DNA from: Streptomyces flavofungini
GTDB taxonomy: Bacteria; Actinomycetota; Actinomycetes; Streptomycetales; Streptomycetaceae
Reading direction: 5' to 3'
Length of the DNA: 64,000 nucleotides
Assembly (NCBI RefSeq): GCF_014650815.1
Contig: NZ_BMVR01000021.1
Coordinates: 1 to 64,000 of the forward strand
In this document: piece after piece, positions 54,629-63,977 of the stretch
Numbering within the stretch: position 1 is the first letter of the stretch
Layout: every line of letters starts with the position of its first letter
The notes under the pieces: generated by a model
Database searches by the model: none
What the model saw: the letters and a program-made list of their open reading frames with translations, nothing else
What the model was told of the DNA's origin: nothing
Translations under genes and position numbers: made by a program

Positions 54629-56071
54629 TCAGCCCCGGTACGTCTCAAGCAGCCGCAGCCACACCTCGCTGATCGTCGGATACGCGGGGACCGCGTGCCA
54701 CAGGCGCTCGATGGGGACCTCGGCGGCGATGGCGATCGTGGCGGAGTGGAGGAGTTCACTGACGCCGGGGCCGACGAAGGTCACACCGAGGAGGATGTCG
54801 CGGTCGAGGTCGACGATCATGCGGGCCCGGCCCCGGTAGCCGTCGGCGTACAGGCCCGAGCCGGCCACCGACGCGAGGTCGTGGTCGACGGCGCGGACGC
54901 GGTGGCCCGCGGCCTCGGCGGCGGCGAGGGTGAGGCCCGCGGAGGCGGCCTCGGGGTCGGTGAAGACGACCTGCGGGACCGCGTCGTGGTCGGCGGTGGC
55001 GCTGTGGGCGCCCCAGCGGTCGGTCTCCAGGAGGGGCAGCTGCTGGGCGCGGGCGGCGATGGCGGCGCCCGCGATCCGGGCCTGGTACTTGCCCTGGTGG
55101 GTGAGGAGCGCGCGGTGGTTCACATCGCCGACGGCGTACAGCCAGTCACTGCCCGGCACCTTGCAGCTGTCGTCGACGGTCAGCCAGGAGCCGGGTTCCA
55201 GGCCGACCGTCTCCAGGCCGAGGTCGTCGGTGCGCGGGGCGCGGCCGGTGGCGAAGAGGATCTCGTCGGCCTCGACGGTGGTGCCGTCGCCGAGGGTGAC
55301 GGTGACCGTGGCGCCCGCTCGGCGCACCTCGCGCACCGAGGTGTCCGTGCGCACGTCGGCGCCCGCCTCGCGCAGCGCGTCGGCGACCAGCTCCCCGGCG
55401 AACGGCTCCATCTTGGGCAGCAGACCCTCACCGCGTACGAGGAGCGTCACCTGCGACCCGAGGGCCTGCCAGGCCGTGGCCATCTCCACGCCGACCACGC
55501 CGCCGCCGACCACGACGAGGCGTCCGGGCACGTGGTCGGAGCTGGTCGCCTCGCGGCTGGTCCAGGGCTTGGCATCGGCGACGCCCGGCAGGTCGGGGAC
55601 GACGGCGCGGCTGCCGGTGCACACGGCCACGGCATGCCGGGCGGTGAGCCTGCGGAGCGTGCCGTCCCCGGCGGTGACGGTGACCTGGCGGGCGCCCGCG
55701 AGGCGGCCGTGCCCGCGGTAGAGGTCCACGCCGATGGAGTCCAGCCAGCCCACCTGGCCGTCGTCCTTCCAGTTCGACGTGTAGTAGTCGCGGTGCGCGA
55801 GGACCGCGGCCGCGTCGAGGGGGCCCTCGACGAGGTGGCGCAGGCCCGGTACACGGCGGGCGTCGGCGCGGGCCACGGCCGGGCGCAGCAGGGCCTTGCT
55901 GGGCATGCAGGCCCAGTACGAGCACTCGCCGCCGACTAGCTCGCTCTCCACGATCGCCGTGCTCAGGCCGTTCGCGCGGGCCCGGTCGGCGACGTTCTCG
56001 CCGACCGGTCCGGCGCCGAGGACCACGACGTCGTAGGTGAGGTTTTCGCTGGCTTCCGTGGCATCCGTCAT
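54629..56071 (-). CDS. Dihydrolipoamide dehydrogenase-like FAD disulfide oxidoreductase
   Basis: A 480-residue class I pyridine-nucleotide disulfide reductase. The FAD motif is VVVLGAGPVGENVADRA and the redox disulfide is in GGECSYWACMPSKAL (CxxxxC). The NAD(P) motif is VVVGGGVVGVEMATAW, the second FAD site is WLYAVGDVNHRALLTHQGK, and the dimer interface ends HAVPAYPTISEVWLRL with the catalytic His. It could be a mycothione- or lipoamide-type reductase; there is no 2-oxoacid dehydrogenase nearby. It diverges from a thioredoxin gene, and both serve thiol redox balance. Confidence 0.92.
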   Translation of the reverse strand: MTDATEASENLTYDVVVLGAGPVGENVADRARANGLSTAIVESELVGGECSYWACMPSKALLRPAVARADARRVPGLRHLVEGPLDAAAVLAHRDYYTSNWKDDGQVGWLDSIGVDLYRGHGRLAGARQVTVTAGDGTLRRLTARHAVAVCTGSRAVVPDLPGVADAKPWTSREATSSDHVPGRLVVVGGGVVGVEMATAWQALGSQVTLLVRGEGLLPKMEPFAGELVADALREAGADVRTDTSVREVRRAGATVTVTLGDGTTVEADEILFATGRAPRTDDLGLETVGLEPGSWLTVDDSCKVPGSDWLYAVGDVNHRALLTHQGKYQARIAGAAIAARAQQLPLLETDRWGAHSATADHDAVPQVVFTDPEAASAGLTLAAAEAAGHRVRAVDHDLASVAGSGLYADGYRGRARMIVDLDRDILLGVTFVGPGVSELLHSATIAIAAEVPIERLWHAVPAYPTISEVWLRLLETYRG

Positions 56072-56188
56072 GGGGACAGTCTGGTCCCAGGTGTGCGGCG
56101 TGGCCACACGGGTACGCGCGCGGAATACGGCCGTCGCCCCGGCCGTTGTGCACGACGGCTTCGCCCTCATCAGGAAGAGAGACAGACC

Positions 56189-56572
56189 ATGAGCAGCACG
56201 ACAGTGGAGCTCACGAAGGAAAACTTCGACCAGACCATGACGGACAACGGGTTCGTCCTGATCGACTTCTGGGCGTCCTGGTGCGGGCCCTGCCGCCAGT
56301 TCGCCCCGGTGTACGAGAAGGCCGCGGAGGCCAATCCGGACCTGGTCTTCGGCAAGGTCGACACGGAGGCCCAGCCGGAGCTGGCGGCCGCGTTCGGCAT
56401 CCAGTCGATCCCGACGCTGATGATCGTCCGCGATCAGGTGGCGGTGTTCGCGCAGCCCGGCGCGCTGCCCGCGGAGGCCTTGGAGGACGTCATCGGCCAG
56501 GCCCGCAAGCTGGACATGGACGAGGTCCGCAAGTCCGTGGCGGAGCAGCAGGCCAAGGAGCAGGGGGCGTAA
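56189..56572 (+). CDS. trxA: Thioredoxin
   Basis: A 127-residue thioredoxin with the active site FWASWCGPCRQFAPVYEKAA and cis-proline in IQSIPTLMIV. The C-terminus is extended by a helical tail (MDEVRKSVAEQQAKEQGA) of about 20 residues. AGGAAGAGAG precedes ATG 56189. It is divergently paired with the FAD disulfide reductase, so the two might form a reductase-thioredoxin relay, although that enzyme lacks the short CxxC of true thioredoxin reductases. Confidence 0.95.
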   Translation: MSSTTVELTKENFDQTMTDNGFVLIDFWASWCGPCRQFAPVYEKAAEANPDLVFGKVDTEAQPELAAAFGIQSIPTLMIVRDQVAVFAQPGALPAEALEDVIGQARKLDMDEVRKSVAEQQAKEQGA

Positions 56573-56673
56573 CCGGGGGCATTGTCAGGGAGTACGAACG
56601 CGGCTCCGGGCGCGGGCGGCAGGGGTGCACGACCCCTGCCGCCCGCGCCCTCGGCGTTTCGGAGCGGCCCGCC

Positions 56674-57759
56674 TCAGCTCGACTCCCGGTGCACCACGCC
56701 CGCACCGAGTACGTCGTGCACCTCAGGCGGCCCGCCCGGTTCCCGCACCACCCGGTCGACGAGTTCCGCGAGGCTCCGGCCCGACGGCAGCTCGATGCGC
56801 ACGCTGCTCAGGCGGGGGCGCAGCAGCCGGGCCAGCATCAGGTCGTCCGCGCCGACGACGGCGATGTCGTCGGGGACGGTGATTCCCTCGTCCTGGAGGG
56901 CGCGCGTCAGGAGCATGGCGTACTCGTCGTTGTACGCGAAGACCGCGTCGAGGCCCAGCGAGCGCCAGCCGTCGACGAGGCGGGCCGCGGAGTCCTCGGT
57001 GTAGGCCAGCGGCAGCTCGGTCACCGCGGCGCCCTCGACGGTGCGGGCGGCCGCGCGGACGCCGTCCAGGCGTGGCCGGGAGAAGGCTTCGAGGCCGGGT
57101 TCCTCGGGGACGACGACGCCGATGCGGCGGCGGCCGCGCGCCAGCAGGTGGGCCGCGGCTGCGCGGCCGACCAGGCGCTGGTCCATGAGCAGGGCGTGCG
57201 CGCCGTCCGCCCGCTGCGGGCCGAGGGTGAAGACGGCCTTGGCGCCGGAGCGTTTGAGCACGGCCACGCCGCGGGCGCCGAGCGCGATCGCGTCGGGCGC
57301 GAGGACGGCCACGGGGCGCAGCTCCGCCCAGGCGCGGGCGGCCTCCTCGCCGGTCAGGCCGAGGCTGCCGTACTGCACCACGGTGTAGTCGAACCGGCTG
57401 AGCGCCCACTGGAGTTCGTTGATGAACTCGCTGAACAGGGGGCCCACGGCGATCTGCGGGGTGGGCATGAGGACCATGCGGCTGCGCCCGGCGCGCAGGC
57501 TGCGGGCGGCGGCGTGCGGGACGTACCCCAGTTCCTTGGCGGCCGCGTGGACGCGGCGGCGGGTGGGCTCGCTGATCCGGACGGCGCTGGTGTTGTTCAG
57601 GACGTAGGAGACGGTGGCGCGGGAGACGCCCGCGAGGCGGGCGACGTCGGCGCTCGTCGGGACGGATTGCGGGGTGCCCTGGGGCACGGAGTCGGGCGGG
57701 GAGTTCGGCGCGTCCGGCGCCGGAACCGGCGCGGGCTGCTGCTTCGGTATCTGCACCAT
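56674..57759 (-). CDS. LacI family transcriptional regulator
   Basis: A 361-residue repressor. A proline-rich leader of about 34 residues precedes the HTH (SADVARLAGVSRATVSYVLN, VRISEPTRRRVHAAAKELGY), followed by the hinge RSLRAGRSRMVLMPTPQ. A periplasmic-binding-like sensor domain runs from about 100 to 350 (DAVFAYNDEYAMLLTRALQD, DDIAVVGADDLMLARLL). ATG 57759 follows GGAAGGA by 11 bases. It diverges from an amidase across 363 bp and is the obvious candidate to regulate it; the ligand is unknown. Confidence 0.94.
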   Translation of the reverse strand: MVQIPKQQPAPVPAPDAPNSPPDSVPQGTPQSVPTSADVARLAGVSRATVSYVLNNTSAVRISEPTRRRVHAAAKELGYVPHAAARSLRAGRSRMVLMPTPQIAVGPLFSEFINELQWALSRFDYTVVQYGSLGLTGEEAARAWAELRPVAVLAPDAIALGARGVAVLKRSGAKAVFTLGPQRADGAHALLMDQRLVGRAAAAHLLARGRRRIGVVVPEEPGLEAFSRPRLDGVRAAARTVEGAAVTELPLAYTEDSAARLVDGWRSLGLDAVFAYNDEYAMLLTRALQDEGITVPDDIAVVGADDLMLARLLRPRLSSVRIELPSGRSLAELVDRVVREPGGPPEVHDVLGAGVVHRESS

Positions 57760-58122
57760 GACGCTCGCAATCCTTCCAGACGGCACCGGGGCGCACCCAG
57801 GCGGGCGCGGGGGCGCTGCCGGGCAGGCGGCGGGGCACGGCCGCGCACGCCGTCGTGCCTGGTCGCGCGGCTCGGCACGCACGCCCGCGACGGCGCACGC
57901 ACGTCCCCGAGGGGGCGTTGCACGCCTCCCCCGCGCGCCGCCACGGTGCCGGGGCACACCCGGTGAGCGGCGTGAACTCCCCCGGCCGGATACCGCGTTG
58001 GGCCGCCGGAGGCTACCGTTCGGCCACATGCCCGACCGGGCCGCCGCCGACGGGTCGGCCCGCTCCCTCCCACTGCCCCGCCGCAAGGCCGCGCCCGCCG
58101 ACCGATGGAAGGTGCCCCCCAC
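57760..58122. other. Divergent promoter region, LacI regulator/amidase
   Basis: A very GC-rich 363-bp spacer. I searched for a LacI-type central-CG dyad and found only a 6-bp GGCACG/CGTGCC pair around 57834-57865, too widely spaced to be convincing. No gene is seen. Confidence 0.4.
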
Positions 58123-59544
58123 ATGACCGCCGACCGTTCCGCGGGTCTCGCGGAGACCGCCCGTGCCCTCGCCGAGGGCGAGGTGTCCGCACGGGAGTTG
58201 GCCGAGCGGACGCTCGCCCGGATCGAGACGGCCCAGCCCCGGCTCAACGCGTTCCGGTTGGTGCGCGCCGAGGCCGCGACGGCCGAAGCGGACGCGGCCG
58301 ACCGGGAGTTGGCGGCGGGGAAGCGGCTGCCGCTGCTCGGGGTGCCGGTGGCGGTGAAGGACGACACCGACGTGGCGGGCGAGCCCACCGCGTTCGGCTG
58401 CCCCGGGGACTTCCCGGCGAAGACCGAGGACGCCGAGGCGGTCCGCAGACTGCGGGCCGCAGGAGCGGTGATCGTCGGCAAGACCAACACCTGCGAGCTG
58501 GGGCAGTGGCCGTTCACCGAGGGCCCGGCCTTCGGCGACACCCGCAACCCGTGGCACACCGGGCACACGCCGGGCGGCTCGTCGGGCGGGTCGGCGGCGG
58601 CCGTCGCCGCGGGTCTGGTGCCGGCGGCGCTCGGGTCGGACGGCGCGGGCTCGGTGCGGATCCCGGCGGCGTGGACGCACCTGGTCGGCATCAAGCCGCA
58701 GCGCGGGCGGATCTCGACGTGGCCGTGGCCGGAGGCCTTCAACGGCATCACCGTCAACGGCCCACTGGCCCGCACCGTCGCCGACGCCGCCCTGCTCCTG
58801 GACATGACCAGCGGCAACCACGCCGACGACCTGCACCAGCCGCCCGCGATCCGCGCCGCCGAGGCGGCCACGCGCGAGCCGGGGCGGCTGCGGATCGCCC
58901 TCTCCCTCGGCATGCCGTTCACGGCGACGCCGAAGCGGCTGCATCCGCTGGTGCGCGGCAAGGTCGTGGCGCTCGCGGAGCGGCTGGCCGCGCTGGGCCA
59001 CGACGTGTCCGAGGCCGATCCGCGCTACGGCCAGATCGGTCTCGCCTTCGTACCGCGGGCCACGGCCGGGGTGGCGGACTGGGTGCGGCGGGTGCCCGAT
59101 CCGTCGCTGCTCGACCCGCGCACCCGGGAGGCCGCGCGCCTGGGACGGCTGCTCGGCGGCGCGCCGCTGCGGCTCTCGCGCCGCGCGGAGGCGACGCTGC
59201 ACCGCAGGGTCGGCGCGGTCTTCGACACGTACGACGTGGTGCTCGCGCCCACGACGGCGACCCCGCCCCCGGCCGTCGGCACCATGGCCGCGCTCAGCGG
59301 CTGGCGCACCGACCAGGCGATGATCGCGGCCTGCCCGTACGCGTGGCCGTGGAACGTGCTCGGCTGGCCGGGCGTGAACGTGCCCGCGGGCCGGGTCGGG
59401 AGCGGCCTGCCGGTCGGCGCGCAACTGCTCGGCCCGGCGGGCAGCGAGCCGCTGCTGATCTCGCTGGCGGCGCAGCTGGAGGACGACCTGCGCTGGCACG
59501 AGGACTGGCCGTCGCCGCTGGCCGACGCGCAGGCGGCGCCGTGA
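58123..59544 (+). CDS. Amidase signature-family enzyme
   Basis: A 473-residue amide hydrolase with the Ser-cisSer-Lys triad. Lys is in VPVAVKDDTDVAGEP, cis-Ser in HTPGGSSGGSAAAVAAG, and the nucleophile Ser in GSDGAGSVRIPAAW. Its size and the GatA-like order suit a free-standing amidase. ATG 58123, with AAGGTG eight bases upstream, is preferred over ATG 58105. Transcribed away from the LacI gene, it may be induced by its own amide substrate or by a sugar derivative. Confidence 0.93.
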   Translation: MTADRSAGLAETARALAEGEVSARELAERTLARIETAQPRLNAFRLVRAEAATAEADAADRELAAGKRLPLLGVPVAVKDDTDVAGEPTAFGCPGDFPAKTEDAEAVRRLRAAGAVIVGKTNTCELGQWPFTEGPAFGDTRNPWHTGHTPGGSSGGSAAAVAAGLVPAALGSDGAGSVRIPAAWTHLVGIKPQRGRISTWPWPEAFNGITVNGPLARTVADAALLLDMTSGNHADDLHQPPAIRAAEAATREPGRLRIALSLGMPFTATPKRLHPLVRGKVVALAERLAALGHDVSEADPRYGQIGLAFVPRATAGVADWVRRVPDPSLLDPRTREAARLGRLLGGAPLRLSRRAEATLHRRVGAVFDTYDVVLAPTTATPPPAVGTMAALSGWRTDQAMIAACPYAWPWNVLGWPGVNVPAGRVGSGLPVGAQLLGPAGSEPLLISLAAQLEDDLRWHEDWPSPLADAQAAP

Positions 59545-59580
59545 GGGTGCACGCGCCCTGACACCGTACGTGGCCTGCGC

Positions 59581-59670
59581 CCGGCAGGCGCGGAGGTCCT
59601 GGCACGCTCGGCGGGCCCCAACGGCCCGGCGTGTGCGGAGGTCCTGGCACGCTCGGCGGGCCCCACCGGC
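59581..59670. repeat. Two tandem copies of a 45-bp repeat
   Basis: A unit containing GCGGAGGTCCTGGCACGCTC is repeated at a distance of 45 bases with few differences, and a degraded third start (CGGGCACGTGCGGCAGG) follows. The period is a multiple of three, but the stretch is intergenic, between the amidase and a small gene. Confidence 0.75.
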
Positions 59671-59750
59671 CGGGCACGTGCGGCAGGGCTGAGACGCCGT
59701 CCGCCGAAAACCCCGTGCGGCCGTCGCCCCGCCCGCCTACCGTCCCACAC

Positions 59751-60086
59751 GTGCAGATCTACGAGATCCGAATCCACGGTTTCGCCGGGACCGACGCCGC
59801 GCTCGCCCTCCAGGAGCCGCTCGCCCGGCTCCTGTGTCCCGTCGAGGACCACGACGGGCCCTGTGAGGTGCCGTGGGGCTTCACGCTGGGCGACGCGCGG
59901 GCCGCGGACGCCCCGGGGAGTGTCCTGGTCCTCGGCGTCTTCGCGAGCGCGGAGAAGGCGGCGGAGGTCAGGGACCGGGTGCGGGCGTTCGTGGGCGGGG
60001 CACATCCGACGGTCCTCGGCGAGGCCGCCACGGACACGTTCGACGAGCTGGCGGAGCAGTACCGCCTTGAGCAGGGCCAGGACTGA
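59751..60086 (+). CDS. Conserved hypothetical protein
   Basis: A 111-residue acidic protein beginning VQIYEIRIHGFAGTDAALAL and ending DTFDELAEQYRLEQGQD. An alternating pattern with EKAAEVRDRVRAFVGGA suggests a small alpha/beta fold. GTG 59751 is chosen because the longer frame runs through the 45-bp repeats. I recognise no catalytic motif. It converges with the PARG-type gene. Confidence 0.7.
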   Translation: MQIYEIRIHGFAGTDAALALQEPLARLLCPVEDHDGPCEVPWGFTLGDARAADAPGSVLVLGVFASAEKAAEVRDRVRAFVGGAHPTVLGEAATDTFDELAEQYRLEQGQD

Positions 60087-60122
60087 GGCGGGCGCCCACC
60101 CGTTCGCCGGACCCGCGCGCCG

Positions 60123-60965
60123 TCAGACCGGCCTCGTCCGCCCCACCGCCCCGAGGACCCGCTCGAATGCCCGGCGCGTCGTCTCCCCCCGGCTCCGGTC
60201 GAGCACCCCGAACACCACGTGCTCGAAGTACCCCGCGAACCGGCCGCCCTCCGCAAGCGGCGCCCGGAACGCCTCCGCCACCTGCGCCGGATCGTTCTGG
60301 AACACCCCGCAGCCCCACGCGCCGAGCACCAGCCGCCGGTAGCCGCAGGCCGCAGCGGTCTCCAGGACGCGGGCGGCGCGGGCGGCGAGGGCGGCGGGGA
60401 GCGCGTCGGCCCGCCCGGGCGCCGTGCGCCGCACCACTCCGGCGTTGGGCGCGGGCGAGGTGAGGAACCCGGCCTCGTACGCGGCACCGAGGAGGCCGCC
60501 GCGGTCGTCGCGGAAGACGGGGACGGCGGGCGCGTGGATGACGCGGTCGCTGTAGAACGGGTCGCGGTGGGCGCGGTGGTGGTCGTAGAAGTCGCGCCGC
60601 TCCAGGAGGCAGGCGTACAGCGCGGAGGAGCGGCACAGCGCCTCTTCCTGCGCCTGTGCGCCGTTCAGGAAGCCGCCGCCCGGATTGCGGGCGGAGGCGA
60701 AGTTCAGGACGGCGACGGGACCGCCGCCCGCCGCGTGCAGCCGGTGGGCGGCCGCCAGGCTGGACTCCCCGGTGACCTCGACGGTCGTCGGGCCGGGCGC
60801 GCGCGGCGGCACCTCCACGGGGTCGGGGCCGTACAGCCGGGTCCCGGCCCGCGCGGCGGCCACCGCGTCCGCGAGCTCGACGCGCCGCCCGTCCGGCGCG
60901 GTGTACGCCCCGAGGGCGACGATGTCCACCGTGTCCTGCGCGATGCCGCGCAGCCGCGCGCTCAC
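60123..60965 (-). CDS. Bacterial PARG-type macrodomain protein (TIGR02452 family)
   Basis: A 280-residue poly(ADP-ribose)/ADP-ribose hydrolase-like protein. The macrodomain signature is VLNFASARNPGGGFLNGAQA followed by QEEALCRSSALY, giving the PARG pattern GGG-x6-8-QEE with both catalytic glutamates. VLGAWGCGVFQNDPAQVA is the second nucleotide-contacting loop, and FEHVVFGVLD closes the fold. GTG 60965 is a tentative start with no strong ribosome site. It lies divergent from the ergothioneine genes. It may remove ADP-ribose marks during stress; the partner transferase is not in the window. Confidence 0.92.
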   Translation of the reverse strand: MSARLRGIAQDTVDIVALGAYTAPDGRRVELADAVAAARAGTRLYGPDPVEVPPRAPGPTTVEVTGESSLAAAHRLHAAGGGPVAVLNFASARNPGGGFLNGAQAQEEALCRSSALYACLLERRDFYDHHRAHRDPFYSDRVIHAPAVPVFRDDRGGLLGAAYEAGFLTSPAPNAGVVRRTAPGRADALPAALAARAARVLETAAACGYRRLVLGAWGCGVFQNDPAQVAEAFRAPLAEGGRFAGYFEHVVFGVLDRSRGETTRRAFERVLGAVGRTRPV

Positions 60966-61239
60966 CGGCGCCCCGCGGCGGGCGCCGCCGTGCTCCGCGT
61001 GCCGGGTGCGGCACCGTCCCCCATGCTGGACATGGCCCCGTTTCGGATGTCCCCGATGCCGTGCCCGCGTACGTACCCCGTGTCGAACATGAACAGATGG
61101 TGTGCCGTGCCTGTCGGCCATCGCAACGGTATTTCCCGGCCATGAGTGCAGTCTTGTGCGAAATAGGTTGAAGGTCTTGGGTGTTACGAGCGCTGCGCGG
61201 GCAGTCCGCCCGCGCAGGCCGAACAGGAGGACCCGCGAC

Positions 61240-62616
61240 ATGCCAGAGGGAGACTGTACGAAACGCCGAGCCCGCCTCGGCGAGGCCGTGACCGAGGCCG
61301 AGATAGAGGCCCTGGTGCGCGGCATCTGCTTCAAGACGGGCCCGCCCGCCGTCACCGGTGTGGAGCTGGAATGGCTCCTGCACACCCCGGACGCGCCCCG
61401 TACGCCCGTGTCGTCCGCCCGTGTCGAAGCAGCTCGCGCGGCACTGCGGACCAAGCCACTGCACTCGACGGTCACCGTCGAACCCGGCGGCCAGCTGGAG
61501 CTCAGCTCGCTTCCCGCCGCGTCCCTCATGGAGTGCGTGTCAGCCGTAGCGGCCGATCTGGCCGTCGTCCGCGACACGCTCGGCTCCTTGGATCTGACCC
61601 TCACCGGCCTCGGCGCCGACCCCTGGCGCGCGCCCGCCCGGATCCTGAACGAGCCGCGCTACGACGCGATGGAGTCGTGGTTCGACCGTACGGGCGAGGC
61701 CGGCCGGCGCATGATGTGCTCCACCGCGTCCGTGCAGATCTGCCTGGACGCCGGGTACGAGGAGCCCGGGCCGCTGGGTTACGCGCGCCGCTGGCGCCTG
61801 GCCCATCTGCTCGGCCCCGTACTGGTCGCCGCGTTCGCTAACTCCCCGCTGCAGGAGGGCCGTCGCACCGGCTGGCGCTCCACGCGCCAGGCCGTGTGGG
61901 CGGGCATCGACCCGGGCCGGTCGGGGGCGCCCGCCCTCGACGAGGAGCCACGGGCCGCGTGGACCCGGCACGCCCTGGACGCGCCGGTGATGTGCGTGCG
62001 CGGCGAACCCGCCGACGAGACGCCGTGGCTGGTTCCGGACGGCCTGAGCTTCCGGGCCTGGGCCCGCTCCTGCGCGCCGCGCCCGCCCACCCGGGCGGAC
62101 CTCGACTACCACCTCACCACGCTGTTCCCGCCGGTCAGGCCGCGCGGCCACCTGGAGTTGCGGATGGTCGACGCGCAGCCGGGCGAGGACGGCTGGATCG
62201 TGCCGCTCGCGGTGACGAGCGCGCTGTTCGACGACGCGGGCGCCGCCGAGACGGCCTACCGCACCGTCAAGCCGCTGGCCGAGCGCGCGGGTGCCACTCC
62301 GGCGCCGCACAGCCCGCTGTGGCTGGACGCGGCCCGCCACGGTCTCGCCGACCCGGAGCTGCACGAGGCCGCCACGGCCTGTTTCGCCGCCGCGCTCGAC
62401 GCGCTGCCGAGGCTCGGCGCCGACAGTCACGTCCTGTCGGTCGTCGCGGCGCACGCCGACCGCTATGTGGCCCGCGGCCGCTGCCCCGCCGACGACCTGC
62501 TCGACGGGACACATCCGGACGGCGCAGGCCTGGACGGCACGCACCCGGACGGCGTGCCCCCGGACGGGACGCACGCGGACGGGACCCCTCTCTTCGGGAA
62601 GGACGCACACCGATGA
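61240..62616 (+). CDS. egtA: Glutamate-cysteine ligase of ergothioneine synthesis
   Basis: A 458-residue ATP-dependent gamma-glutamylcysteine ligase of the GCS2 family. TGPPAVTGVELEWLL near the N-terminus, VTVEPGGQLELSSLPA, GADPWRAPARILNEPRY and RMMCSTASVQICLDAG are typical EgtA stretches. It makes gamma-Glu-Cys, the sulfur donor for EgtB. AGGAGG stands nine bases before ATG 61240. The last 40 residues contain three decapeptide repeats (DGTHPDGAGL type). The stop overlaps the ATG of egtB (ATGA), indicating coupling. The identification rests strongly on the egtB and egtC neighbours. Confidence 0.95.
   Translation: MPEGDCTKRRARLGEAVTEAEIEALVRGICFKTGPPAVTGVELEWLLHTPDAPRTPVSSARVEAARAALRTKPLHSTVTVEPGGQLELSSLPAASLMECVSAVAADLAVVRDTLGSLDLTLTGLGADPWRAPARILNEPRYDAMESWFDRTGEAGRRMMCSTASVQICLDAGYEEPGPLGYARRWRLAHLLGPVLVAAFANSPLQEGRRTGWRSTRQAVWAGIDPGRSGAPALDEEPRAAWTRHALDAPVMCVRGEPADETPWLVPDGLSFRAWARSCAPRPPTRADLDYHLTTLFPPVRPRGHLELRMVDAQPGEDGWIVPLAVTSALFDDAGAAETAYRTVKPLAERAGATPAPHSPLWLDAARHGLADPELHEAATACFAAALDALPRLGADSHVLSVVAAHADRYVARGRCPADDLLDGTHPDGAGLDGTHPDGVPPDGTHADGTPLFGKDAHR
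62503..62592 (+). repeat. Three in-frame 30-bp repeats at the egtA 3' end
   Basis: Three tandem units encode DGTHPDGAGL, DGTHPDGVPP and DGTHADGTPL near the end of EgtA. They lie after the ligase domain and keep the frame, so the number of units may vary among strains. Confidence 0.85.
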
Positions 62617-63977
62617 CCGGTTCCACGACGGGACCCAAGGACGGCTCCCCGACCGACCCCGAGGTGCTGCGGACCCGCGCGCAGAGCGCGCTGCTCGCCG
62701 CGCGCGAGCGCACCGCGCTGCTCACCTCCTGCGTCGAGGACGACGAACTCACCGCGCAGCACTCGCCGTTGATGTCCCCGCTGGTGTGGGACCTCGCCCA
62801 CATCGGCAACCAGGAGGAGCAGTGGCTGCTGCGCGCCGTCGGCGGTCGTGCGGCCCTGCGGCCCGAGATCGACTCGCTGTACGACGCGTTCGAGCACCCC
62901 CGGGCCGCCCGGCCCTCGCTGCCGCTGCTCGCACCCGACGAGGCCCGCCGGTACGCCTCCGACGTGCGGGGCCGCGCGCTCGACCTGCTGGAGAGCGCGC
63001 CGTTCCACGGCTCGCCGCTCACCGACGCGGGCTTCGCCTTCGGGATGATCGCGCAGCACGAACAGCAGCACGACGAGACGATGCTGATCACCCATCAGCT
63101 CCGGGCGGGCGCCCCCGCGCTCACCGCACCGGACCCGGAACCGGCGCCGCCGTTCCCGGGCCCGTCCGAAGTCCTCGTGCCCGGCGGCCCGTTCATGATG
63201 GGCACGTCGGCCGAGCCGTGGGCGCTCGACAACGAACGCCCCGCGCACCGGCGCCTGGTACCGCCGTACTTCATCGACACCACGCCGGTCACCAACGCCG
63301 CGTACCAGCGGTTCATCGACGACGGCGGGTACGACGAGCCGCGCTGGTGGCACGAGCGCGGCTGGGAGGCGGTGCGCCGGGGCAAGCTGACGGCGCCGCT
63401 GTTCTGGCGGCGCGAGGCGGGCCAGTGGCTGCGGCGCCGGTTCGGCGCACTCGAACCGGTACCGGCCGACGAGCCGGTGCTGCACGTCAGTTGGTACGAG
63501 GCGGACGCGTACGCGCGCTGGGCCGGGCGGCGCCTGCCGACCGAGGCCGAGTGGGAGAAGGCCGCGCGGCACCACCCGGGCGAGGACCGGTCGCTGCGCT
63601 ACCCCTGGGGCGACGCGGACCCGACCCCGGAGCGGGCGAACCTGGGCCAGCGGCATCTGCGCCCGGCGCCCGCGGGCAGCTACCCGCTGGGCGCGTCACC
63701 GCTCGGCGTAAGGCAGTTGATCGGCGACGTGTGGGAGTGGACGGCGAGCGACTTCCTGCCCTACCCGGGCTTCGTCGCGTTCCCCTACCGCGAGTACTCG
63801 GAGGTGTTCTTCGGCGGCGACTACAAGGTGCTGCGCGGCGGCGCCTTCTCCGTCGACGCGGTGGCGTGCCGGGGCACGTTCCGCAACTGGGACCACCCGG
63901 TGCGGCGGCAGATCTTCTCCGGTTTCCGCACGGCGCGCGACGTCACGGCCGCCGAGACCGCCGAAGGAGCGCTCTGA
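62613..63977 (+). CDS. egtB: Ergothioneine sulfoxide synthase
   Basis: A 454-residue non-heme iron enzyme that couples hercynine to gamma-Glu-Cys with oxygen. The N-terminal DinB-like domain has the iron histidines (WDLAHIGNQEEQWL and MIAQHEQQHDETML, HxxxHxE). The C-terminal formylglycine-generating-enzyme-like domain (about 185-445) has PGGPFMMGTSAE, RRLPTEAEWEKAAR and GDVWEWTASDF. Its ATG overlaps the egtA stop by four bases, and its TGA overlaps the next ATG by one, so egtABC are co-translated. Confidence 0.97.
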   Translation: MTGSTTGPKDGSPTDPEVLRTRAQSALLAARERTALLTSCVEDDELTAQHSPLMSPLVWDLAHIGNQEEQWLLRAVGGRAALRPEIDSLYDAFEHPRAARPSLPLLAPDEARRYASDVRGRALDLLESAPFHGSPLTDAGFAFGMIAQHEQQHDETMLITHQLRAGAPALTAPDPEPAPPFPGPSEVLVPGGPFMMGTSAEPWALDNERPAHRRLVPPYFIDTTPVTNAAYQRFIDDGGYDEPRWWHERGWEAVRRGKLTAPLFWRREAGQWLRRRFGALEPVPADEPVLHVSWYEADAYARWAGRRLPTEAEWEKAARHHPGEDRSLRYPWGDADPTPERANLGQRHLRPAPAGSYPLGASPLGVRQLIGDVWEWTASDFLPYPGFVAFPYREYSEVFFGGDYKVLRGGAFSVDAVACRGTFRNWDHPVRRQIFSGFRTARDVTAAETAEGAL

